A DNA stretch of 64,000 nucleotides from Stomoxys calcitrans (GCF_963082655.1 NC_081553.1:207332435-207396434); one strand, 5' to 3'; positions 23,007-34,609 are shown, counted from the first letter of the stretch. Program-made: numbers and translations. The notes: generated from the sequence alone by a model not told the origin.

Positions 23007-24341
23007 CAGAAGGACCTTTAGTGCCGTCGAAGCGGCCTTACAATGGTGGAGATTTATCTGCAGAACCAGGACAATAATCAGGATTCAGAACTTCCACCAC
23101 TTTTGCCTTAGCCTCGTCTTCTGATTCTGCTAGGTGTTCATTGTCACAAGATTGGTTAGATCTTGTCATTATGAGCTTTCGTACGCAACCTGGGGCAGGT
23201 GAGAAAGCAGTGGAACCACTCTTCCTCAAGACATTGGCCACTTGCGGTGTGGACGATTCCTTCTTAGATGCTTTACTAGCTGCTGCTGTCGAAATACTTT
23301 TTGAGTTTCGTCCTTCCCCGCTGGCGCTCACCTTAAGCCCAGTCCAACCCACCAATCCACACAGGGCTTGGGTTCCGTTCGAATGCCTTACCCTCCTGTC
23401 TCGATTATGGCAGGGGGATTTACAGTCTCCTGCAATCCGCCAGACCTTAGCGATATGGTCGATAGTTCTTCCGGCAAGTGTTCAGCAACAACTGCTGACT
23501 CGTCTCCTGATTTCCTGATTGAACCCCACCGCTTCTATAGCCCTTCAGTTTCAACTTGTAAAATCCGTAGGATACAACCCCTTCATACTTGTTGAGGTCT
23601 GCGAGAGATCTGGAGTTTAGTAGGAATACTCCATGTCTCTAGTCACCATCAGCTTTATCCAATCTACATATGTACCAGTCGGTGGTTAAAATATAAATAT
23701 TATATTGACTTAGTCTTCTAAGTATGGATTCAGGATCTGATGGAATCCTTGGTATCCAAGCATGCGCCATTGGTCATTGCTGGTCATTGCTGCATCCGGC
23801 CAGATCTCACCAATCTTTTTTAGTGCAGAACGATACATTTCAATTGAGCGTTGATCCCCGAAGGCAATTAGTCTGTATCGGCCTCGATACCAGCCTGCAT
23901 CGTCACAAACTGGAGGACACCCAGGAAATACCGCAGGAACATCGCAGTATACTGATGACAGTCTATTGAATATCCCACTTCAATTATTCCTGGGTATGCA
24001 GCCCTGCTCTTCTCCCTTGTCGACAACTGCCATCACCACACTGTCCCTAGAGACATTAGCAAAGGTTGTCGACAACTGCCATCACCAAACTGTCCCTAGA
24101 GACATTACCAAAGGTTCTTGGACTCATCTTCCTATGGTTTGGTCTAGTTCTTTTAGGCATGGAATGCCCTTCAGGTGACCACTGCCTTTTGGCTGACTGC
24201 GGTGCAGCTTTCTAGGCGTGTAGTCTTTGGGGTAGCCTGTGCAGCGAATCCCCGAGCCCAATTTAGTGAGAGGCTTAAGATCATTTGCACCAAGCCTCTC
24301 AATGAAGCTAAGAGCGATGCGTCTTCTATTATTACAACCTC

Positions 24342-24647
24342 TTAAAGAGCTTGTTGGTTTGCCGGTACATACATTTCAATACAGCGTTGATCCCCGAAGG
24401 CAATTAGTCTGGATCGGTACCGATACCAGCCAGCATCGTCACAAACCGGAGCAGACCTGGGAAATTCCGCAAGAACATCGGAGTATACTAATGACAGTCG
24501 ATTGAATACCCCACTCCAATTATTCCTGGGTATGCAGCCTTGCTCTTTTCCCTTGACGACAACTGTCATCACCAAACTGTTCCTAGCGACATGAGCACAG
24601 GTTCTTGGACTCAACTTGCTATGGTTTGCCCTAGTTCTTTTAGGCAT
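24342..24647 (-). pseudogene. LINE ORF1 fragment, first half of DUF4780-like domain
   Basis: The fragment reads GCIPRNNWSGVFNRL..VYSDVLAEFP then APVCDDAGWYRYRSRLIAFGDQ, a strongly DUF4780-like pattern (Trp-containing helix, then a GWY strand and a Cys/Asp-type turn). An almost identical copy lies at 25958-26260. The C-terminal half is missing at this position because of the internal duplication. Confidence 0.65.
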
Positions 24648-24904
24648 GGGATGCCCTCCAGGTGATCGCAGCCTTTTGGCTGATTGCGTGGCAGTTTCTT
24701 AGACGTGTAATCTTTGGGGTAGCCTGTGGAGCGAATTCCTAATCCCAATTTAGGGATTCTCTCTCTCTCTCTCTATTAGTGAGAGTCTTAGCATTATTTG
24801 CAGCAAGCCTCTCAATAAACCTGGGAGCGATGCCCCTTCTATTATTCCAACCTCTTAAAGGGCGTGTTGGTTTGCCGGGGAAGGCCGATGGCCTAGGCAA
24901 ATTA

Positions 24905-25062
24905 TTGGGTTGCCCAAAAAGTAATTGCGGATTTTTTAAAAGAAAGTAAATGCATTTTTAATAAAACTTAGAATGAACTTCAATCAAATATACCTTTTTT
25001 ACACTTTTTTTCTAAAGCAAGCTAAAACTAACAGCTGATAACTGACAGAAGAAAGAATGCAA
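24905..25062 (+). mobile_element. Mariner-type MITE, right-truncated
   Basis: The left TIR and first ~158 bp are present after TA at 24903-24904. The element stops at GAATGCAA, where the second unit of the tandem duplication starts. Confidence 0.93.
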
Positions 25063-25080
25063 AGTGTTCAGCAACAACTG

Positions 25081-25691
25081 CTACCTCGCCCCTGATTTCC
25101 CAACCCCACCGCTTCTATAGACCTTCAGTCTCAACTTGTTGAATCTGTAGGATACAACTCCTTCAGACTTGTTGAGGTCTGCGAGACGAGACTTGTTGAA
25201 GTCTGCGGAGTTTAGTACGAGTACTGCATGTCTTTGGTCACCTTCAGCCACATCCAATCTACCAACCTTCCAGTCGGTGGATGAATGATTGGGATTACAT
25301 TCCCTTAGTCTTCCAAATGTGGATTCAAAATCTGAGGGATTCCTTGATATCCAAGCATGCGCCATTGGTCAAGAAGGAACATCATCCTTCTTGACTAAAT
25401 CTAGTGCTGCATCCGGCCAGATCTCACCAATCTTTTTTAGTGCACACAATACATTTCAATTGAGCGTTAATCCCCGAAGGCAATCAGTCTGTATCGGTCC
25501 CGATACCAGCCAGCATCGCCACAAACCGGAGGAGACCCGGGAAATTCCGCAAGAACATCGCAGTATACTGATGACAGTCTATTGAATATCCCACTCCAAT
25601 TATTTCTGGGTATGCAGCCCTGTTCTTCTCCCTTGTCGACAAATGCCATCACCAAACTGTCTCTGGAGACATTAGCAAAGGTTGTGGACAA
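25081..25691 (-). pseudogene. LINE ORF1, near-complete DUF4780-like domain with a frameshift
   Basis: The minus strand holds the first half (25691-25467: CIPRNNWSGIFNRLSSVYCD, then GWYRDRYRLIAFGD) and the second half (25365-25081: RECNPNHSSTDWKVGRLDV, then LNKSEGVVSYRFNKLRLKVY). They are joined through a short frame-shifted stretch containing EIWPDAALDLV. This is the best preserved ORF1 domain in the window. The basic domain is thought to bind element RNA; the assignment is by pattern only. Confidence 0.65.
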
Positions 25692-26513
25692 CTGCCATCA
25701 CCAAACTGTCCCTAGAGACATTAGCAAAGGTTCTTGGACTCATCTTACTATGGTTTGCCCTAGTTCTTTTAGGCATGGAATGCCCTCCAGGTGACCACTG
25801 CCTTTTGGCTGACTACGGTGCAGCTTTCTAGGCGTGTAGTCTTTAGGGTAGCCTGTGCAGCGAATCCCCGAGCCCAATTTAGTGAGAGGCTTAAGATCAT
25901 TTGCACCAAGCCTCTCAATGAAGCTAAGAGCGATGCGTCTTCTATTATTACAACCTCTTAAAGAGCTTGTTGGTTTGCCGGTACATACATTTCAATACAG
26001 CGTTGATCCCCGAAGGCAATTAGTCTGGATCGGTACCGATACCAGCCAGCATCGTCACAAACCGGAGCAGACCTGGGAAATTCCGCAAGAACATCGGAGT
26101 ATACTAATGACAGTCTATTGAATACCCCACTCCAATTATTCCTGGGTATGCAGCCTTGCTCTTTTCCCTTGACAACTGTCATCACCAAACTGTTCCTAGC
26201 GACATGAGCAAAGGTTCTTGGACTCAACTTGCTATGGTTTGCCCTAGTTCTTTTAGGCATGGGATGCCCTCCAGGTGATCGCAGCCTTTTGGCTGATTGC
26301 GTGGCAGTTTCTTAGACGTGTAATCTTTGGGGTAGCCTGTGCAGCGAATCCTCGAGCCCAATTTAAGGAGTCTCTCTCTCTCTATTAGTGAGAGTCTTAG
26401 TATCATTTGCAGCAAGCCTCTCAATAAACCTGAGAGCGATGCCCCTTCTATTATTCCAACCTCTTAAAGGGCGTGTTGGTTTGCCGGGGAAGGCCGATGG
26501 CCTAGGCAAATTA

Positions 26514-26749
26514 TTGGGTTGCCCAAAAAGTAATTGCGGATTTTTTAAAAGAAAGTAAATGCATTTTTAATAAAACTTAGAATGAACTTCAATCAAATAT
26601 ACCTTTTTTACACTTTTTTTCTAAAGCAAGCTAAAACTAACAGCTGATAACTGACAGAAGAAAGAATGCAATTACAGAGGCACAATCTGTGAAAAAATTT
26701 GTCAACGCCGAATATATGAAAAATCCGCAATTACTTTTTGGGCAACCAA
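26514..26749 (+). mobile_element. Mariner-type MITE, full copy
   Basis: TA flanks at 26512-26513 and 26750-26751. The right TIR has lost one C (GGCAACCAA). This copy belongs to unit 2 of the tandem duplication and is nearly identical to the truncated copy at 24905. Confidence 0.94.
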
Positions 26750-26990
26750 TATATGCTTGCGAAGATAGAATAGGTTCGGTCTTGTCCTTAAGACTAGAAC
26801 CAGGTGTCTTCGTCAAAAGCCCCTGCTGACCATTCGTCTGTCGGCTAATGGAGCTACCGGTCCACCAGTCGAGGTTTCAGTAGCAGACAACACGGCCTGA
26901 TACCATCACCGCAGCTGTTGGGTCTTTGGAGTACATTCAAAGCCTACTTCCGGACTCTAGATCTGCCGGGAAAATCTTCTCTTGAAACCC

Positions 26991-27998
26991 CAATTTGTTT
27001 ATGGCCACCCTATTATGTACCTGCCATACATATTTAGTTATAGCCCAAATAGTCTCTTCCTTCCCAAGCCTCTATAATGTGACTGGTGATTTTAGTCTCT
27101 TTGGAAAAACATGGTGTTAACGATTTGTTCGTTTTTATCTCTGTGCTTTTTCTTGTTTTTTTTTTTGTTTTCTGTTCATCTTACTCGGTCTGATGTTGCT
27201 GTTGTTAAGCATGTCCGACTGGCAGTGACAAGAGTAGAACTCCCTCGGGTGCTATCACAGCCAATTAGGAGTATATATTTCCAAAAACAGTTCTTAGTTA
27301 TGCAAATGTTCAGTTTCAACATCAGTTTATGCCATCGTCATTTACCATTTCACAAGGATTTTGGCCATTGTTATTATCAGCCCCCCTTAACTCTCAAAAA
27401 AAGATATCTTTAAAGTTTCCTTTTGTATAGTCTTTTACCCCTAGTCCTTTTTCCAAATTGTTTTTTGTTTTGGGTTATATCCTGTATGAAGTTCGATGAT
27501 AATGGTTATATGCCTGCCTATGTGTGTGTGTGTGTGTGTGTGCATAGATATTATAAAATTAGTGTAAATTACTGTTTTACTGCCGCCCAAAAACATACGC
27601 GTTGCTTAGAGGAAACATCGGAAGGATCAAATATTTCATTAGTTAATATCCTTGAACTGTTGGTAATAGGGGCGACGATACTGTATTTACGAGTATAGCA
27701 TTTGAATTCCACACATGTGTGCTGCATGTAAACAAAGTGAAAGGATACACATTGACGTTATCAATTAAAAGAGGAATTTCAATTTCCGCTGACATTATTC
27801 AAGGAAATTTACAAGGAAAGGAGTAGGGAAAGTTTTGCACGAAATTTCTATTTTAAACGGGATATGTGAGTGTATGGTAAAATGTTAGGAAGGAATGTAA
27901 TATCACTAGTGATAAAATGTTAATGAAATTTTGTTTAATAAAGTGTTGCAAAAGGATTGGGATACTTGCTTAAGATCCTATAATGCTACATATAATTA
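26991..27998. other. AT-rich spacer with a (TG)n microsatellite
   Basis: A (TG)11 run lies at 27521-27542. Two small plus-strand open frames (27111-27413 and 27423-27698) are T-rich and show no domain. No gene is supported. Confidence 0.5.
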
Positions 27999-28240
27999 TT
28001 GGGTTGCCCAAAAAGTAATTGCGGATTTTTTAAAAGAAAGTAAATGCATTTTTAATAAAACTTAGAATAAACTTTAATCAAATATACCTTTTTTACACTT
28101 TTTTTTCTAAAGTAAGTTAAACGTAACAGCTGATAACTGACAGAAGAAAGAATGCAATTACTCATAAAGTCATAAGCTGTGAAAAAATTTGTCAACGCCG
28201 ACTATATGAAAAATCCGCAATTACTTTTTGGGCAACCCAA
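27999..28240 (+). mobile_element. Mariner-type MITE, full copy
   Basis: It is 242 bp with TA at 27997-27998 and 28241-28242 and complete TIRs. The internal sequence matches the other copies apart from a few substitutions and a small CATAA insertion near the right end. Confidence 0.95.
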
Positions 28241-28249
28241 TATAATTAT

Positions 28250-28403
28250 TTATGCCGATCTAAAGATGTCCGTCCATCTCTCTACAGAAAGCACACTATA
28301 CTTGTCTACATTAAACTTTGCACAAATGCTTAATGAAGTTCAGTTGGGATTCTAAATGGGGCCAAATCGGTTCTTGATTGGATATAACTGCAATATAAAC
28401 CAA
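28250..28403 (+). repeat. Fragment of monomer-array dispersed element
   Basis: Contains GATGTCCGTCCATCTCTCTAC, AAACTTTGCACAAATGCTTA and the first monomer (CCAAATCGGTTCTTGATTGG, AATATAAACCAATC). Both ends are missing. Confidence 0.7.
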
Positions 28404-28500
28404 TCACCGCTTAGCATATCCACCTTTGACGCTAAACCCGGCGAGAACACTAGAAAAAAATGTTCAGCGGTGGTTATCCCCTTCTAGTGCTACCGACACT
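28404..28500 (+). mobile_element. SINE, left part (interrupted by RTE copy B)
   Basis: A decayed tRNA-like head (CACCG, TTAGCAT, GACGCTAAA, with the B box deleted) is followed by TTCAGCGGTGG and CTTCTAGTGCTACCGACACT. The rest of the SINE continues at 30564-30775. Confidence 0.75.
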
Positions 28501-30563
28501 CCCACAAAACCCATGTGGTTGGGGCGCTGGGCCAGTAACCCGCCCTCGGAAAACTATGAGAACTACTACGAGAAACAAAAGAATAGTAAAAACGGATCCC
28601 CGCAACGTTGACGACCCACGCAAACGTAAAAAGGACCTTGATTTGCGGATCTACAAAGCCTCCTCTCGGAAGCCTTCTCCAAGAAACCCAAGGTACGACC
28701 AAGAGCGTCGAGATGCTACTCAAGCTAAGAATGCGGCATATAAAGCAACCCTGCAATCAGTAGCAACGCGCCAGATGAAGTAGAGGTATCGGGAGAAAAG
28801 GAGAGAGGAGAAACGTCTATTCCGCAGAAAGAAAAAGGAAATGGAAAGACATGGGTGGGAGCGAATTGAGATGTACGGAAGTCAGAATGCAGTCCGGAAA
28901 TTCCACGATGCCAAAGAATTAAACATCAAACCGATGGCTTTGGTGCAGTTTCATCCTCCTGCAGAGACAAAGAAGGAAATCTGGTAACTGACACAGACAA
29001 CACGCTGAGGATATGGAAAGAACATTTTACCCAACTGCTAGTGTCCAACGTTAAAGGCGAAGAGGATACCGCAGAACCAATCCCTGATGATGGTATAGAA
29101 TGTTTACCTCCTAGTCAGAATGAGGTCCAAGTAGCAGTGACCCCACTAAAGAACAACAAGGCAGCAGGAGCCGATGGGTTACCCGCTGAACTATTTAAGA
29201 CCGCAGGCGACACGCTGATAAGGCGTATGCATCAGCTTATCTGCGCAATCTGGCTAGCATACTATGTCCCGTACACAAGAAAGAAGACAAGACGGAATGT
29301 GCCAACTACAGAGGAATAAGTCTCCTCCGCATCGCATGCAAGATACTCTCGAGCGTACTGTGTGAAAGATTTAAACCTAAAGTCAATGAGATAATTGGGC
29401 CCTATCAATACGGCTTTAGACCTGGTAAATTCACCTTGGACCAGATATTCACACTGAGCCAAATCCTGGAAAAGACCCGAGAAGGACAAATCAACACCTA
29501 CCATCTCTTTGTTGACTACAAAGCCGCCTTCGATACTCCTTTACAGTCAAAGGTATTTCAAGCCATGTCTGAGTTTGGTATCCCTGCAAAATTGATAGGA
29601 CTCTGCAGGATGACACTTGCTGATAAGCGTTCCTCAGTAAGAATAGGAAAGAATATCTCCGAACCATTTAAAACCGAACGAGGTTTCAGACAAGGAGGCA
29701 GCCTATCGTGTGATCTCTTTAATATCCTGTTGGAGAAGATTATACGAGATGCAGATGTGAATAGGTATGGCAAACTAATCACAAGAGAACACATGCTACT
29801 CGCCTATGCCGACGACATCGATATCATAGGTCGGCCACCGGAAGTAGTAACTGTAGCCTTTAAAAGAATCGAAAGAGAGTCAGTGAAAAAGGGTCTGGCA
29901 GTAAATGGAGATAAGACGAAATGGATGGTATCAACTCCCAAAAAGCCTTGCACAACCGAGCAGATAAAGAAAATGAAAAAAGTTAGGAACCACAACTTTG
30001 AGACAGTCAGTAACTTTATCTATCCAGTTTTAAGATTAAGCGAAGAATAATACTGGCAAACAGATGTTACTTTGGACTAAGTAAGCAGTTTAGAAACAAG
30101 GCCACCTCTCGACTGACGAAGATTACACTATACAAGATACTGATACTACCCGTGCTGTTATATGGTTCTGAAGCATGGGTACTTACGAAAGCAGATGAGG
30201 CAGTGCCTGGAGTATTTGAGAGAAAGATTCTTCGTAAAATGTGCCACGAGCTGTATGAGCTGTCTGACGACGATAGCATAGTTACACGTATCAAAATACA
30301 ACGGCTGCGTTGGCTTGGTCATGTTGTCAGAATGGATGAAGAAGCCCCATCAAAGAAGTCTTTTAAGGCAAACACTGTGGTACACGCTAAACGGGAAGAC
30401 CAAAAGCCCGATGAAAAGATCAAGTTTTGGGTGACACCTCGAAACTTGGTGTCAGAGATTTTAGAATGAGCGCGGAAGATCGAATCGCTTGGAACGCTAT
30501 TCTACGTTCGGCTAGTGGAAGAAATATTCTGTCATAGCCAATTAAAGTAAAGTAAGTAAGTAA
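28501..30563 (+). mobile_element. RTE-like LINE copy B, inserted in a SINE with 14-15 bp target duplication
   Basis: GTGCTACCGACACT is present at both ends (28487-28500 and 30564-30577), and the base before it is A on both sides. The insert includes pre-RT coding sequence (about 28640-29240), RT (29436-30050), a C-terminal part (30152-30537) and a (TAAG)n tail (about 30549-30563). Relative to copy A there are deletions of about 31 bp near 29254, about 30 bp near 30024 and about 38 bp near 30248, each breaking the frame. It is dead but structurally almost complete. Confidence 0.9.
29436..30050 (+). pseudogene. RTE-like reverse transcriptase core with intact YADD
   Basis: The core shows VDYKAAFD (residues 26-33, motif A), GFRQGGSLSC (83-92, motif B, with Gly where copy A has Asp) and YADD (124-127, motif C intact). 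The frame opens after a deletion upstream and closes at another near 30024, so the ATG is arbitrary. It preserves the polymerase catalytic aspartates better than copy A but lacks a continuous N- and C-terminus. Confidence 0.85.
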
Positions 30564-30775
30564 GTGCTACCGACACTTGTGAGATATTTACTTTCGGTAA
30601 TCAGCCGTGTAAACTTCTCTATTAAAGTGGCGGGGCTCTGGGCAAGCCGTACGGACTCGGCAAAAAAAGAGGCCCCTTATCATTGAGCTTAAACTTGTAT
30701 CGAACAGCACTGCTTGATATGACAGAAGTATCCACGGTGTTCCTTAATAAAATGTTCAAAAGCAAATTTGGAGTA
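30564..30775 (+). mobile_element. SINE, right part (after RTE copy B)
   Basis: After the target duplication come GTGAGATATTTACTTTC, GCCGTACGGACTCGGCAAAA, AGAGGCCCCTTATCATTGAG and the tail TTCCTTAATAAAATGTTCA. Together with 28404-28500 it restores one SINE copy. Confidence 0.8.
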
Positions 30776-30889
30776 TTGACTCAATTGACTTCTTTTTCTG
30801 GTTTAAAATTTGAATGTGGTGTTCCACTAAGTCTTTGCATAGCCATTGTAAGTACGATTTGAATTAGTTTATAACCTGATATAGTTTAG

Positions 30890-31580
30890 TCTGGGGACAT
30901 TACACCAGATGTTTACTTCGGTGGTTCGGCAGGTTCTCACCTATGGATGATGCTCTGGTAGGTCATAAGGCTCTAAACAGCTGTGTAGTGTGCAGGATGA
31001 TCAAGATGGTACATAGTACCGCAGCACGATGTTTGCTGTAGCGGTTTGCACCTTTGAATGTTTGGTTTGGCATTAGGCGCTGAGCTGCTGTGCATGTGAG
31101 CCGCAGCATGGTCAGGAAGGCACAGGTTACCGCTGCAGTACTGATATATGGTACAAAGAGGAATGCTTCGTCATAGATGCTGAATGACATGCTCGATCGT
31201 ATACCCTTAGCCCGTAGCCCTTAGGCTGAAGGAATCGGAAATTTTACAATACTCAAACTCCGTTCTATTCTAATGGGGGCTGACAAATGCGACATATTGT
31301 ACAATAGAAGTCATTCCTTGTTGAAAGCAAGGCGTCGTTTTTTCGGAAGAGAACATATGGACGAGGTATACTCCGGCTTTTCAGAACCTTCTTTATATAC
31401 GGATGGATCTAAATTGGCTGGGGGCACCGGTGCAGGAGTTAGATTGAGCTCCTTTGAATAAAGGATTCATATAGGCTTCTGGACACGTGTTACGTATTGC
31501 AGACAGAGGTCTTCGTGATACCGAATGCACTGTAGCCGATGACAATTCAGGAGTGGATGCATGATCGGAATCTCACGATA
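30890..31580 (+). mobile_element. LINE fragment, RT thumb to RNase H start
   Basis: Patchy thumb-like sequence is followed at 31258-31461 by ADKCDILYNRSHSLLKARR and EPSLYTDGSKLAGGTGAGV, the first RNase H motif (DGS) and its glycine-rich strand. The copy is cut at 31580 by a MITE. Confidence 0.7.
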
Positions 31581-31810
31581 TGGTTGCCCAAAAAAGTAAT
31601 TGCGGATTTTTCATACAGTCGGCGTTGACAAATTTTTTCACAGCTTGTGACTCTGTATTTGCATTCTTTCTTCTGTCAGTTATCAGCTGTTACTTTAAGC
31701 TTGCTTTAGAAAAAAAGTTGGAAAAAAGTATATTTGATTTAAGTTTATTCTAAGTTTTATTAAAAATGCATTTCTTTTAAAAATCCGCATTTACTTTTTG
31801 GGCAACCCAA
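31581..31810 (-). mobile_element. Mariner-type MITE, left end eroded
   Basis: TA at 31579-31580. The first TIR reads TGGTTGCCCAAAAAAGTAA (bases missing), while the second is complete and ends GGCAACCCAA, followed by TA at 31811-31812. Same orientation as the copy at 15916. Confidence 0.92.
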
Positions 31811-31819
31811 TACATATAT

Positions 31820-31870
31820 GTAGGGTGGTTTTTTAAGAGCTATAGGAAAGTTTTTCACAAAAGAAATTCT
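31820..31870 (+). mobile_element. Terminal fragment of a Tc1/mariner-type element
   Basis: TAGGGTGGTTTTTTAAGAGC followed by TATAGGAAAGTTTTTCA matches the end of the transposase element at 47180 and a remnant at about 44907-44955. No coding part remains. Confidence 0.6.
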
Positions 31871-31879
31871 GTGCTACTT

Positions 31880-32865
31880 ACAAAATCGTTAATTGCTTTC
31901 CATACCACTCTCCTAAGTTGGTTGTATGGTCGTGGAGAAATGGGAGGTCTTCCACAGGGAGGAGAAGGAGGAAGGAGGAGAGTTCCTTCTTGGTTTTGTT
32001 AGTTTAAGGCTTACATCATTTGTGTGCTTTGCGCCCCCGGGGAGTGTGGATACTTCCAACGAGCTTTTTGATGTTATCAATACATTCTGCTGACGCAAAG
32101 TGCAGCTTTAAGATGTCCCCTCTATACTCGCACCTCATAATCTGTATGAGTGGACCACTTTCAGAATTCAACATATGATTGAAAACTCATTCCATTACCA
32201 AACGCATCACTAGGCACCGTTGATCTGGTGTAATCCAAACTGATGCACTGACGATATCGATGACTGCATAAGTCATCTTAACTCTGTTGTGCTTCCTTGT
32301 CACTCGGACGTAAGAAGGCGGCTCATTACCTTTTTCAACGACCATCTTCTCCTGCCGTGATGGCAGTGGGGACCTTTTGGAAGTCACAATGTCAATTGTC
32401 AATGTCAATTCTATTCCTTCCAGCATCCTGCACTTTCGCCCGATTGCGTTGTCGGTGCATATTCCTCTGTCTTCTTCGTCGTGTCCCATATCGTTTTCTC
32501 GGTTCTCTCGGTTAGAGCAAAGCCTTCGCTAACTACAGCCGTCATCTCCCGATTCGGCTGCAATGATTGTTTCATTAACACTGTCGCTGTCTGAATCTAA
32601 ATGGGAAACACCACCTTTACTTAAAAGCTGGGGATGTGCTGCTCATCCCTCTGGTTTATTCGTCTTTTCCTCAATTGCTAGTCTGATGATGCTCTTGACT
32701 ACAGGTGCCAAGGCAACTACGTCTATAGGAGGGGCGTACAACATGCTATGGCCTGATGATAACACCGCAGCTGTTGGGTCTTCGGAGTCCGTTTTAAGCC
32801 TACTCCATAAGCCTTTAAAAATTTGTTTGTGTGTCCAAGATACGGATATTTTTCTTTTCACCTAA
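31880..32865 (-). mobile_element. LINE ORF1 remnant (DUF4780-like)
   Basis: The minus strand reads MTYAVIDIVSASVWITPDQ then RCLVMRLVMEWVFNHML, SGPLIQIMRCEYRGDILKL and FASAECIDNIKKLVGSI. This is the helix/GW-strand/CED-type layout of the ORF1 domain with lost residues. The upstream half (32861-32187 minus) is a low-complexity N-terminal region sharing a phrase with 26895-26945. Stops and frameshifts are present. Confidence 0.55.
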
Positions 32866-34079
32866 CTTATTTGTTTGAGTGAAAAATGCAACATTTTTTG
32901 TTAAAAATTTTATAAATTAAAATTTTTTCTAAATATATTATAATAAATAGAGTTCTAAATATAGTTTTCCAGTTAATTTTGTGTATTTTTGTGCAATATA
33001 TTGACATGGCTTAGCAATAACATTTTCTGGCAATTAATCACCAAGTGTTTTAGTCATCACCCTCTTGGCGGCCACACCAATATGCACCAAGTCTGACTCT
33101 GGGGATTTGTTAAGAGGGCCATTTATCTTCAACGACGAACCTCTTGTGACAGTTCGACAAGACTTAAACCTCATGGCATTTACTATTCCCCCTTTTTCCA
33201 AAAGCAAGAGCCAACGAGAAAAAAAATTTAGCAGACCAACGCTATCAGAACTTGCCTCAACACCATCAAAGTGTGGGTAGCCTTTTTTCAACGCCACTAA
33301 CAAAATGGTAAGATTTTCCACCGCAACACTTGCCATTTAGAATGAAAAGGACACCTCGAGTCAAAAGAACCCAAACACAATATAAGGTGGCGCTGCGACA
33401 TTTACTGGGGGGTGAAGTAGGGATAAGGTTGGTTTATGTGTTTTTTGAAGCTACCAAAAACCACATTTTCGATTACGACTGTCGTGGATCTTATCCGAAA
33501 TCATCGATACATTTCGCCAACTCCGTATCCTTACCAAAATAAGGCAGCCTTCATAGCTGTTCAAGCAAATTGTAATGGGAGCAAGATGAAGAAACAAGAA
33601 AACTAAATAAATAACATGAATTACCGAAAAACAAAACAAAGAGACGCAGCACATTTATACGAAATGACTGAATACACGTTGAGAAATTAAAAGGAATCAA
33701 AGCAAGTGGTCATTGTTGGACATTGTCTGTGAAAACAACTTCAATTCTAAGCCAAAACTGCACACATAGAAAAAGTCTGCTTATAAGTATCAAAAACACT
33801 GTCTGCCAACTGATCGTAGTCAATTTTGCTGCTATTTCAACAATAGTTTTGCTGCTGCAGCAAAACGTTTGCCATTTCACAATAGCAGGCTGATTGCTGA
33901 AAATTTTGTTGTTTACTAAAAATTGTTACATGACAAATTACATTTGCCCGTACAAGTACGAGGGATGACGAACAAATATTTATTCGCCATACCTCGCTTG
34001 CTCACCCCTCGTCTACTCAGAACTCGTTTTATCTACTAAACATTACATACATGCGTATGCACTCATTTAGCCGTCAGTT
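32866..34079. other. AT-rich sequence with one unrecognised open frame
   Basis: A 100-codon minus-strand frame (33034-33336) starts MASVAVENLTILLVALKKGY and has no motif I recognise. It could be part of another LINE ORF1 or chance. Around 33820-33880 there are several CAGCAAAA/TTTTGCTG words forming a weak inverted repeat. Nothing else is supported. Confidence 0.4.
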
Positions 34080-34295
34080 AGCATTTGCCTACACGTAGAT
34101 TTTACTCCTTCTTCGTCTACATACGATTCGTTCCACCGAACACAAACATTTCCTCGTTTTCTTACGACTCGTTCTACAAAACGAACATGCCTCGCATATA
34201 CTCGTTGTCTGCATATGAATGGTTCTGCCGAACAGATATGCCTCGTAGTTCTACCGAACGAACATACCTCGTGTGTACATGCTTATGACTACTCC
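34080..34295 (+). repeat. Degenerate short tandem array (CGTTCTACCGAACGAACAT-type)
   Basis: The phrase GTTCTACCGAACGAACATAC and variants ending in CCTCG recur at irregular spacing (about 34130, 34170, 34222 and 34250). Small open frames here are products of the repetition. Confidence 0.6.
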
Positions 34296-34609
34296 CTCTC
34301 TAAAAAACTAAATGGACATTCCATTAAGAAACAGGGGATACTTCTCTCATATCTCATATCTATTGTACTTGTCATTAATAGTACCCATGGATATCATTGA
34401 GTGTTGATACGATATTGGGTGTTTATTTTATTGCTTGTATTTTTCCAATGTTCGAAATAATTCACATTCAATTCATGTGCGTTTATGATCTTAAGGTTGG
34501 GTCATTGCTGCCATCAAGGTGAACTCTCTGAGAAAGACTGGCCAAAGTAGATAAGTGGCAGTGTCCGTAATTGAAACAGCTTGTCTTAATATAGTTCCAG
34601 GTGTTTGCC
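34296..34609. other. Spacer with a possible SINE tail scrap
   Basis: GACATTCCATTAAGAAACAGG at about 34315-34335 resembles the reverse complement of the SINE tail. The rest is unrecognised AT-rich sequence. Confidence 0.35.

Larger units (their letters stand above)
23476..26664 (-). repeat. Tandem duplication, about 1.6 kb units, containing LINE ORF1 and a MITE
   Basis: Unit 1 runs about 23476-25062 and unit 2 about 25063-26664, and each begins GTGTTCAGCAACAACTGCT. Unit 1 ends in a MITE cut off at GAATGCAA, directly joined to the start of unit 2; unit 2 runs on into the full MITE (26514-26749). Each unit also holds an older internal duplication of about 545 bp: AGCGTTGATCCCCGAAGGCA occurs near 23848 and 24383 in unit 1, with matching sequence near 25463 and 26000 in unit 2. 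Confidence 0.88.
22737..26990 (-). mobile_element. Degenerate LINE, ORF1 (DUF4780-like) and ORF2 endonuclease start, internally duplicated
   Basis: Read on the minus strand, ORF1 material (26990 down to about 23060) leads to an APE-like endonuclease N-terminus (23006-22740). ORF1 includes the DUF4780-type domain in duplicate. A MITE lies inside the ORF1 region, and a 1.6-kb tandem duplication has copied domain and MITE together. Stops and frameshifts are present in all copies. A phrase at about 26895-26945 (CACCGCAGCTGTTGGGTCTT) recurs at about 32763-32785, linking this element to the ORF1 remnant there. Confidence 0.75.

Noticed and set aside
25369..25396. GTCAAGAAGGA/TCCTTCTTGAC hairpin as another template-switch palindrome
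   Set aside because: The equivalent segment in the other unit is deleted, so the ancestral state cannot be judged.
23141..25794. Several plus-strand frames of 70-125 codons repeated in 23-26 kb
   Set aside because: They are antisense shadows of the minus-strand LINE ORF1 and its tandem duplicates.
33034..33336. 100-codon minus-strand frame as a host gene
   Set aside because: No recognisable domain, no splice or promoter context, and it lies among repeats; left as unassigned.
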